In this document: piece after piece, positions 1-4,861 of the stretch
How the letters are laid out: every line of letters begins with the position of its first letter
Position numbering within the stretch: position 1 is the first letter of the stretch
Assembly (NCBI GenBank): GCA_937911795.1
Contig: CALDPJ010000237.1
Coordinates: forward strand, 1-10,819
Length of the DNA: 10,819 nucleotides
Origin: an uncultured Flavobacteriales bacterium
GTDB lineage: Bacteria > Bacteroidota > Bacteroidia > Flavobacteriales_D > SKUL01
Direction: 5' to 3'
Translations under genes and position numbers: made by a program
The notes under the pieces: generated by a model
Database searches by the model: none
Seen by the model: the letters and a program-made list of their open reading frames with translations, nothing else
What the model was told of the DNA's origin: nothing

Positions 1-4
1 GGCG

Positions 5-151
5 CTACCACTTTTCCAAACATAATTGGTAGTCTCCTTTGAAATATGCTCCAGGAGCATATTTCAAAGGAGAGAAAATAAAGTTATCCCAGAAAGGTAA
101 CACGCACTCCAGGTGATCTACCCCCGGTTGAATGGGGTAAAATTTTTCCAT
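5..151 (-). CDS. Doubtful small ORF (48 aa) running through the palindrome
   Basis: On the minus strand an ATG at 151-149 opens a 48-codon frame that ends with TAG at 7-5. The peptide begins MEKFYPIQPG and ends GDYQLCLEKW. It is rich in aromatic residues (F, Y, W) and has two Cys. The frame is open further upstream to a TGA near 220, so the piece could be the end of a decayed gene as easily as a small gene. The palindrome at 33-73 supplies residues of the C-terminal third (SPLKYAPGAYFKGD). I recognise no family, see no clear ribosome binding site, and cannot judge conservation. It lies downstream of the TPR gene and its presumed terminator, on the same strand. Listed only because the composition reads like protein. 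Confidence 0.2.
   Translation of the reverse strand: MEKFYPIQPGVDHLECVLPFWDNFIFSPLKYAPGAYFKGDYQLCLEKW
33..73. repeat. Near-perfect palindrome, 20-bp arms, 1-nt centre
   Basis: Bases 33-52 are the exact reverse complement of 54-73, with a single A at position 53 as the centre. Position 32/74 breaks the symmetry (G/G). As RNA it could fold into a 19-bp stem with a three-base loop. There is no run of T on either side, so it is not a standard intrinsic terminator. It may be a protein-binding or recombination site, an insertion scar, or a fold-back artefact of assembly or amplification. The structure is certain from the sequence; its meaning is not. Confidence 0.9.
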
Positions 152-327
152 GGCAATCAATTTGGTTCTGGATGCTGATTTGAGTGCCTGAAATACGGGT
201 GGTTGGTCCGTAATTCATTGGTCGTTTGGCAGTTCAGGTCAACTCCAGAAGTTGGTACTCGGTTTGGTTGTACTTTTCGAGGTGTAATTTGCAAAAAAGG
301 AAGTTCAAAACCAAATTTGGAATGGTT
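152..327. other. Intergenic stretch without a recognisable gene
   Basis: Between the doubtful small ORF and the terminator hairpin I see no supported coding frame on either strand. Frames are short and broken by stops. A ten-base perfect palindrome, CCAAATTTGG, occupies 311-320. It is AT-rich in its 3' half. Nothing else stands out. Confidence 0.5.
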
Positions 328-329
328 CT

Positions 330-354
330 AAAAGCCAGTAATAACAGGCTTTTT
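330..354 (-). terminator. Probable bidirectional terminator 3' of the TPR gene
   Basis: AAAAGCC at 330-336 pairs with GGCTTTT at 347-353 around a ten-base loop. On the plus strand the stem runs into TTTTT; on the minus strand it ends in GGCTTTT. The hairpin begins about 20 bases past the stop codon of the minus-strand TPR gene (373-375), where its terminator would be expected. The stem is short and A/T-rich, so it is a moderate prediction. Confidence 0.5.
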
Positions 355-372
355 AGAGGATTTAGAATGTTG

Positions 373-2322
373 TTAGTTGGGTGTCTGTGGATTGCAATAA
401 TTCATCCACGCGTTCCTGGCCTGAACATTTCCCAATTCTTTGGAGCGCTGCCATGAAACACAGGCCTGTTGAAGTCTGGAAAGCTTAAATTGTGAAACGC
501 CAAGGTTGAAAAATGCCTGAGCATTCTGCGGAGAAATTTTCAACGCGCGGTTGTAATCGTCGATGGCTTTTTCGTGCTGCCCGAGAAAACTATATGCAGC
601 TCCTCGGGAAACGAAAGTATTGGAATTCCGATCATCCAGAGTGAGACTTCTTGTGTAATGCTCAATAGCTGCAGCAAAATCTCCCTGGTCGGCTTTGATG
701 ACCCCAAAATTCTCCCAGGCTCTTGCATTTTCGGAGTTGAGTTTAATTGCTTTCTCGAAATCCTCTTCTGCCGCTTCAAATTTTTTCATTCTGCCCAGGA
801 GTGTACCCCTCGCCACAAAATATTTTGGCTCATTGCTGTTGATGTCGATAGCATCATCGTACTTTTTCAAAGCTTTTTCGGGTTGCTGCAGATGATTTCC
901 GTAAACAATTCCGAGGTTGTAATGTCCTTCGTGAAAATCGGGTTTGCGATCAATTGCAGCCTGAAGTTGTGGCAGAGCGTCGGTGGCATTGTTTTCTGAA
1001 AGGTGATACAATCCGAGCACGGCATACCCATGATAATTTTCGGGATATTTCTGAACTACATCTGTAAAAAGAGTATTGCTGTTGACCCAAACAGACTTGC
1101 GCGAACCGGTAACAGCACCGGCGGGAATGGCCAATAAACCGGCGATCACGATCAATTTGATATTTACAGCTGGTGATGTTTGATCGTCTTTCAAAACTTT
1201 TAAAAGCAGCGTAATAAATGCGAAAAGCAAGCCGATGTATGGCAGATAAACGTATCGTTCTGCCACGATGGTGCGACGTCCCGGAACGAGCACAACCAGC
1301 GCAATGGTCACCACAAAAAACACGAGGCCAAAAAAGTAAGGTCTCCGGATGCTTTTGATGAAAATGCCGGGAAGCGCAATCACGATGATTGTTAGCGGTG
1401 CCAGATAGTATTGCAGTGGAAGGGAATCTCCTGAAGGAAAATAATGCGCGGCAGACAGCTTCAACGGAATGAGCGCCTGCAAAATATAAAAGTGCATGCT
1501 ATAGAATATAAATATAATCCTGTCCAGTGGACCGGCTACAGCATCCAGTTCTATTTCAGCAGGATCGGTATAAGACAAAGCCACTATTCCGAAAATCAAC
1601 GAAAGGATAAAAAACGGAGCTTTTTGAAGGAATGCATTTATCCATTTCTCTTTTCCGTAGAGGTAGTCGAGTGCGAGCAAAGCCAGCGGAAATGTTACCG
1701 CCATGGATTTACTCAGACACGACAACAACATGAACAGCAACGCAAGCAGGTACATCGGTTTCTTTTTCTGCTCCTGAAATTTTCGGTAGGCGAGCAGTCC
1801 GCCGATGAAAAAGGCTGTGAACAACAAATTGCTGCGGGTAGAAATCCAGTAAACGGTTTCTGCCTGCATCGGATGGATCGCGAAAATCAGTGCCAGTACG
1901 GTGGCGGCATCCGTTCGGCCAAACAGTTTCTTGCCGAGCAGCCAGACGAGCAATACATTCAGCAGATGTAGCAACAAATTGGTGCTGTGGTAACGTCCTG
2001 CCTCGAGTCCGGCCATTTGGTAGTCGATGGCATAACTCAGTGATGTGAGCGGCTGATACATTCCGATTACATATCCCGAAAACATCGTCTTCAGATTTTC
2101 TGCGGACAGCTCTTTTGTCGTGGAATTGTTGACTACCTGCTCGTGATCGTCCCAGTGCATCTGAAACCCGAGCTGGCCGACTCCCGAAAAAACCAGAACG
2201 GTGATGAACAGAACAACAGCCAGCCATATAAACTGTACTGGTCCGTTTTTCGACCTGACAGGATTCAACTTTTGATTTTGGAGTTTTTTACTCAACAGAT
2301 CAGATATTTCAGATTGCAGCAA
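373..2322 (-). CDS. TMTC-like polytopic membrane protein with C-terminal TPRs (putative GT-C glycosyltransferase)
   Basis: The 649-residue product has a cytoplasmic N-terminus, a first membrane helix at about 30-50, then an acidic WDD motif (57-59) in the first outer loop, where GT-C enzymes keep their metal or donor-binding acidic residues. MYQPLTSLSYAIDY (88-101), the LLLHLLNVLLVWLL helix (116-129), FAIHPMQAETVYWISTRSN (147-165) and the AERYVYLP motif (354-361) all match the pattern of TMTC-type O-mannosyltransferases. About ten to twelve membrane segments reach residue 405. The rest, roughly 415-640, is a run of about six TPR units with typical G-Y/A-A-P spacing. The family attaches sugars to secreted or surface proteins from lipid-linked donors; the substrate here is unknown. 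The frame has a TAA two codons before the start and no ATG until Met55, after the first helix, so translation must begin at TTG (2322) or at the TTG of residue 10. A matching promoter lies just upstream. Function is inferred by family resemblance. Confidence 0.85.
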   Translation of the reverse strand: MLQSEISDLLSKKLQNQKLNPVRSKNGPVQFIWLAVVLFITVLVFSGVGQLGFQMHWDDHEQVVNNSTTKELSAENLKTMFSGYVIGMYQPLTSLSYAIDYQMAGLEAGRYHSTNLLLHLLNVLLVWLLGKKLFGRTDAATVLALIFAIHPMQAETVYWISTRSNLLFTAFFIGGLLAYRKFQEQKKKPMYLLALLFMLLSCLSKSMAVTFPLALLALDYLYGKEKWINAFLQKAPFFILSLIFGIVALSYTDPAEIELDAVAGPLDRIIFIFYSMHFYILQALIPLKLSAAHYFPSGDSLPLQYYLAPLTIIVIALPGIFIKSIRRPYFFGLVFFVVTIALVVLVPGRRTIVAERYVYLPYIGLLFAFITLLLKVLKDDQTSPAVNIKLIVIAGLLAIPAGAVTGSRKSVWVNSNTLFTDVVQKYPENYHGYAVLGLYHLSENNATDALPQLQAAIDRKPDFHEGHYNLGIVYGNHLQQPEKALKKYDDAIDINSNEPKYFVARGTLLGRMKKFEAAEEDFEKAIKLNSENARAWENFGVIKADQGDFAAAIEHYTRSLTLDDRNSNTFVSRGAAYSFLGQHEKAIDDYNRALKISPQNAQAFFNLGVSQFKLSRLQQACVSWQRSKELGNVQARNAWMNYCNPQTPN

Positions 2323-2347
2323 ATTTTACCGATTGCTGAAAACTGAC

Positions 2348-2377
2348 CAAATCTAAAAATCAATTGTGCGAATCAAA
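2348..2377 (-). promoter_or_regulatory. Bacteroidota-type promoter for the TPR gene
   Basis: On the minus strand TTTG (2377-2374) is followed after 18 bases by TAGATTTG (2355-2348), a full match to the -33 TTTG and -7 TAnnTTTG elements of Bacteroidota primary-sigma promoters. Transcription would begin near 2341, leaving a leader of about 20 bases before the TTG at 2322. A second -7 match, TATATTTG, overlaps the -33 box at 2381-2374 but has no clear -33 partner. The match supports the non-ATG start chosen for the gene. Confidence 0.55.
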
Positions 2378-2441
2378 TATAAATTAGGTGTTAAATCTAC
2401 TTCTGTTGAAAACTAAATTCAATTCCATCGTTTGATTGCAC

Positions 2442-2478
2442 CCGGCTCACATCTCAATTAATAAACTGAGTGAACCGG
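2442..2478. repeat. Imperfect inverted repeat in the intergenic region
   Basis: CCGGCTCAC at 2442-2450 pairs with GTGAACCGG at 2470-2478 with one mismatch (C2446/A2474). The 19-base interior contains CTCA and TGAG, which can pair alternatively. No T-run follows. It lies between the TPR gene promoter and the tandem array and may mark the outer edge of the repeat-rich insertion, but it does not share the core of the two REP-like hairpins. Confidence 0.4.
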
Positions 2479-2550
2479 CGTCTAGACAGAGAGGTAAACA
2501 CCTGGCCTGACCGTTGACTTCTGTCAGTCCACTCGTCGTTGACCTCGATT

Positions 2551-2664
2551 ACTCGCTCGCCTTCTACCACCCACCACTCGCTCGCCTTCTACCACCCACC
2601 ACCCGCTTGCCTCCTACCACCCATCACTCGCTTGCCTCCTACCACCCACCACCCGCTTGCCTCC
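2551..2664. repeat. 25-nt tandem repeat array (4 full units plus 14 nt)
   Basis: Units start at 2551, 2576, 2601 and 2626, with a partial unit at 2651-2664. Each begins ACTCGC or ACCCGC and ends CTACCACCCACC or nearly so. Units 1 and 2 are identical; units 3 and 4 differ from each other at two positions and from the first pair at two to four. The first half of each unit (ACCCGCTTGCC type) is the left arm of the hairpin at 2650-2676, so the array looks like an amplified half-REP. A CGTTGAC pair at 2512 and 2537, also 25 apart, hints at older, decayed units to the left. A period of 25 is not a multiple of 3 and the reading frame rotates, so the array is not coding. Confidence 0.9.
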
Positions 2665-2676
2665 GGCGAGTGGGTG
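2650..2676. repeat. REP-like hairpin 5' of the transposase
   Basis: The arms CACCCGCTTGCC (2650-2661) and GGCGAGTGGGTG (2665-2676) pair over 12 positions with two G-T wobbles around a TCC loop. TTTT follows on the plus strand. The core GCCTCCGGCGA (2659-2669) is the exact reverse complement of TCGCCGGAGGC in the hairpin at 3281-3303. It lies 46 bases before the transposase ATG and is fused to the end of the tandem array. REP hairpins flanking their own RAYT gene are a known arrangement; assignment here rests on that layout. Confidence 0.75.
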
Positions 2677-2722
2677 TTTTAATTATTAATTTCATTAAAT
2701 TTATTTCTCTAATCCAATCTCA

Positions 2723-3253
2723 ATGAGCGAATTCCGAAGAACAACGCCTGACGATCTCTATTTTGTGACGCTCACTATTATGGGCTGGATCGCTTTGTTC
2801 AACCGCACTTCAAATCGGGACATAATCGTAAACAGCCTGAAGCGAGGTCAGGAGCGTGAGTCGTTGGAGATTTTTTGCTACGTCATCATGAGCAATCATC
2901 TTCATATGATATGCCGGAGAGTCGGATCAGATTTGAAGGAATTTATTGGAAGGTTTAAAAGTTTTACCGCCAAAGAAATGATCAAATCTATTCAGCGGGA
3001 TCCGAGAGAAATAAGAAAAGAATGGATGCTTCGGGAATTCAGGTATTTTGCCCAGCAGAGTGCTCAATACAAAGATTTTCATATTTGGCACTACACCGAT
3101 TATCCTATTCTGTTGTATAACAACCAAATCATCGATCAAAAGCGCGATTATATTCATAATAATCCCGTACACGCCGGAATAGTTACTGATCCTTCGGCTT
3201 ATTTGTATAGTAGCGCGTGTCCTGATAGTCCATTGAAGGTGATGGAGTTGTGA
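2723..3253 (+). CDS. REP-associated (RAYT) Y1/HUH transposase-like protein
   Basis: The 176-residue protein belongs to the IS200/REP Y1-transposase superfamily, single-strand DNA nucleases that cut and join at hairpins. The metal-binding HUH motif is His59-Leu-His61 in MSNHLHMI, after two strands of the fold (YFVTLTI 13-19, IFCYVIMS 50-57). The region from about 117 onward, with FHIWHY and DYIHNNPVHAGIV (142-154), matches the Bacteroidota branch of the family. Several tyrosines (116, 124, 127, 132, 143) could be catalytic and I cannot decide which. The length is usual for the family and there is no frameshift, so the gene looks intact. Unlike a mobile IS200, it is single and framed by inverted REP-like hairpins 46 bases upstream and 28 bases downstream, as RAYT genes are. 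It sits tail to tail with the LuxE-like gene. A domesticated nuclease that spreads or maintains the nearby repeats is the likely role. Confidence 0.85.
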   Translation: MSEFRRTTPDDLYFVTLTIMGWIALFNRTSNRDIIVNSLKRGQERESLEIFCYVIMSNHLHMICRRVGSDLKEFIGRFKSFTAKEMIKSIQRDPREIRKEWMLREFRYFAQQSAQYKDFHIWHYTDYPILLYNNQIIDQKRDYIHNNPVHAGIVTDPSAYLYSSACPDSPLKVMEL

Positions 3254-3280
3254 GGTTTAAGTGTGCGTGTTTCTAAAGCC

Positions 3281-3303
3281 GTCATTCGCCGGAGGCGAGT
3301 GAC
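3281..3303. repeat. REP-like hairpin 3' of the transposase
   Basis: GTCATTCGCC (3281-3290) pairs with GGCGAGTGAC (3294-3303) over ten positions with one wobble and a GGA loop. The 11-base core TCGCCGGAGGC (3286-3296) recurs on the opposite strand in the hairpin at 2650-2676, giving an inverted pair around the transposase gene. GTGAC is repeated at 3299, 3304 and 3311 directly beyond. The element lies between two convergent genes and may also slow transcription there, though no T-run follows. Confidence 0.75.
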
Positions 3304-3330
3304 GTGACACGTGACGATTAACTATAAATT

Positions 3331-4317
3331 TCACTCCACCATCAAATTGCACCCCCGTACATCGCTGAAGTCAAACCGCCCGAGCACTGCGAAACTACCG
3401 TCTTCTTCAACGCGCCCAAGGTCGCCGGTGGCAATGAAAGCACATGAATCTATATTTGCCAGATCAATGACATTGATTCCCCCGGTTTTGCCAATACAGT
3501 ACTTCATCGGGTCGTCCTGTTCGCGAACCATTACCTGCATCCAGGGCGGACAACGAAATTTGCCATTGCCCGAAGAATAAGCCTGTGAAAGCAATTCCGT
3601 CATTCCGTATTCCGAATGGATCTCAGTCACACCAAAAGCACTACCTAACTTATTGTGCAGTTCTCCGCGTGTAATTTCTTTCCGCCGCCCTTTCATTCCG
3701 CCGGTTTCCATGATGATGGTTCCGGGCAGCTCTTGTGGAAATCGTTCAGCCAGGTCGAGCAGGGCATAACTAACGCCGATTAATAAAGTCTTTTGCCCTT
3801 CGTCACCAGCTACATTTAATTTATTTGCGAGTCCCTCCAGGTCGTCCAGATAAAATCCGTTTTCCGGATGATTGCTTTGCTGCATCAGGTTCTCAACCAT
3901 ATACACCAGCGAACTTCCGCTTCTTTCGAGATACGATGGCAACAACGCCAGAATGCGGTAGTCGCGCGGATCTCTGTAAAAATGGTTGAAGCCGGTTGTA
4001 AAGCTTTGAATGTACATCGAAGCATCGCGCACGAAATGCCGGCTCGTCGCAGAACCGGTCGTTCCACTGCTTGTAAAAATGACCTCCGGATCAAATTCCC
4101 CGGTTGCTATATCGTGATGTTTGAAAACTTCAATCGGCAAAAACGGAATGTCTTCGGTTTTTTTTACCTGCAGCGGATCAACATTCAGGAGCTTCAGGAA
4201 ATTCTGATAAACCGCATTGTTCTTTGCCTGATACAGAAATAATTCGATCGCCGCCGCGTTAAATTCATTGCGATTGGCAATCTGGAACACTTTGTGTTGG
4301 AAGTTCGGGGGCTTCAA
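3331..4317 (-). CDS. LuxE-like acyl-protein synthetase / acyltransferase
   Basis: The 328-residue protein matches the LuxE branch of adenylate-forming enzymes, which activate a carboxylic acid with ATP and pass the acyl group to a protein or other acceptor. Visible motifs are the phosphate-binding loop TSSGTTGS (82-89), EYGMTELLSQAYS (236-248), ATGDLG (296-301) and the C-terminal GRFDFSDVRGCNLMV (313-327). It lacks the long C-terminal domain of full acyl-CoA ligases, as LuxE does. No lux genes are present, so bioluminescence is not implied; in Bacteroidota such genes are usually stand-alone and of unknown substrate. The frame has no ATG near the front: TAA is met ten codons upstream and the first usable start is TTG at 4317, which gives the expected N-terminal helix region (FQIANRNEFNAAAIELFLYQ). 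A divergent lipoprotein gene starts 37 bases away. On the minus strand TTG-N19-TAACTTGC upstream is a weak promoter candidate. Confidence 0.85.
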   Translation of the reverse strand: MKPPNFQHKVFQIANRNEFNAAAIELFLYQAKNNAVYQNFLKLLNVDPLQVKKTEDIPFLPIEVFKHHDIATGEFDPEVIFTSSGTTGSATSRHFVRDASMYIQSFTTGFNHFYRDPRDYRILALLPSYLERSGSSLVYMVENLMQQSNHPENGFYLDDLEGLANKLNVAGDEGQKTLLIGVSYALLDLAERFPQELPGTIIMETGGMKGRRKEITRGELHNKLGSAFGVTEIHSEYGMTELLSQAYSSGNGKFRCPPWMQVMVREQDDPMKYCIGKTGGINVIDLANIDSCAFIATGDLGRVEEDGSFAVLGRFDFSDVRGCNLMVE

Positions 4318-4327
4318 AGTACCTTTG
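4297..4327 (+). promoter_or_regulatory. Candidate promoter for the lipoprotein gene
   Basis: TTG at 4297-4299 and TACCTTTG at 4320-4327, separated by 20 bases, match the Bacteroidota -33/-7 pattern; the -7 element fits TAnnTTTG exactly. Transcription would begin near 4334, about 20 bases before the ATG at 4355. The promoter overlaps the start codon of the divergent LuxE-like gene (4315-4317), so the two genes may interfere with or regulate each other. Confidence 0.45.
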
Positions 4328-4354
4328 GAATTATGATCGGCAAGTTAATGAGAA

Positions 4355-4855
4355 ATGAATAGAGCACAACTGGTTTTCTGCGGAATGGTGATGGCGCTGG
4401 CCGGTGCAGGTTGCATGAAGACGGAGGAATTTCCGGCGGAGCCGCATCTGGAGTACCTCAGCTTTACGAACGATCCGAACGATGCAGTAATGCGCTTCAA
4501 TTTCACCGACGGTGACGGCAATGTGGGGTTAGACTCAAAAGACACACTGGCCCCTTTTCATCCAGTGAATGATCCGGTGAATGTTTACCACTGGAATCTC
4601 TGGATTAAATATTACGAGAAAATTGATGGAGAATGGGTGGAAATCCCGCTGGATCCGAATTCCACTTATTCAAGAATTCCACGGCTCGATCCCGAAGGAC
4701 AAAATAAAGCCCTCGAAGGCGAAGTCATTATCGACATGACAGGATGGTTTCCTCTAACTCCGGCAGACACTGTAAAATATGGCGTCATTCTGGTTGATCG
4801 TGATCTCAATCAAAGCAAAGAAGCAATGTCAGAGGAGATTTATCCTCCTCAATGA
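4355..4855 (+). CDS. Putative lipoprotein with an acidic DxDGNxGxD loop
   Basis: The 166-residue product has a short signal peptide (residues 1-19, hydrophobic LVFCGMVMALAGAG) ending at Cys20. The residues before the Cys are G-A-G rather than L-x-G/A, so the lipobox is atypical, but Cys followed by charged residues fits a Bacteroidota lipoprotein. The mature part has FNFTDGDGNVGLD (48-60), an acidic loop resembling calcium-binding DxDGNxGxD loops, then a beta-rich region with KYYEKIDGEWVEIPL (85-99) and an end with VILVDRDLNQSKE. Such FTDGDG proteins are frequent, uncharacterised envelope lipoproteins in Bacteroidota. It is divergent from the LuxE-like gene and ends six bases before the convergent Na/Pi transporter gene. 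Function unknown; an extracytoplasmic Ig-like domain is likely. Confidence 0.75.
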   Translation: MNRAQLVFCGMVMALAGAGCMKTEEFPAEPHLEYLSFTNDPNDAVMRFNFTDGDGNVGLDSKDTLAPFHPVNDPVNVYHWNLWIKYYEKIDGEWVEIPLDPNSTYSRIPRLDPEGQNKALEGEVIIDMTGWFPLTPADTVKYGVILVDRDLNQSKEAMSEEIYPPQ

Positions 4856-4861
4856 AACGGT

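Noticed and set aside
226..456. A 76-aa plus-strand frame at the left
   Set aside because: It overlaps the end of the TPR gene antisense, has no start signal and looks like no known protein.
2551..2664. The 25-nt array as a CRISPR array
   Set aside because: The units are directly adjacent with no unique spacers, and there are no cas genes in the window.
2514..2726. A 70-aa plus-strand frame across the array (MTSVSPLVV...)
   Set aside because: The 25-base period rotates the frame, giving a repetitive Pro/His/Leu peptide; it is a by-product of the repeat.
2723..3253. A full mobile IS200/IS605 element
   Set aside because: No tnpB-like gene is present, and the flanking hairpins form an inverted REP-like pair around a lone gene, which fits RAYT better.
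3331..4317. The LuxE-like gene as evidence for a bioluminescence operon
   Set aside because: No luxA, luxB, luxC or luxD relatives are in the window; the family is common as a lone gene in Bacteroidota.
4831..4848. GAGGA ... TCCTC hairpin at the end of the lipoprotein gene as a terminator
   Set aside because: Only about five base pairs, inside the coding frame, without a T-run.
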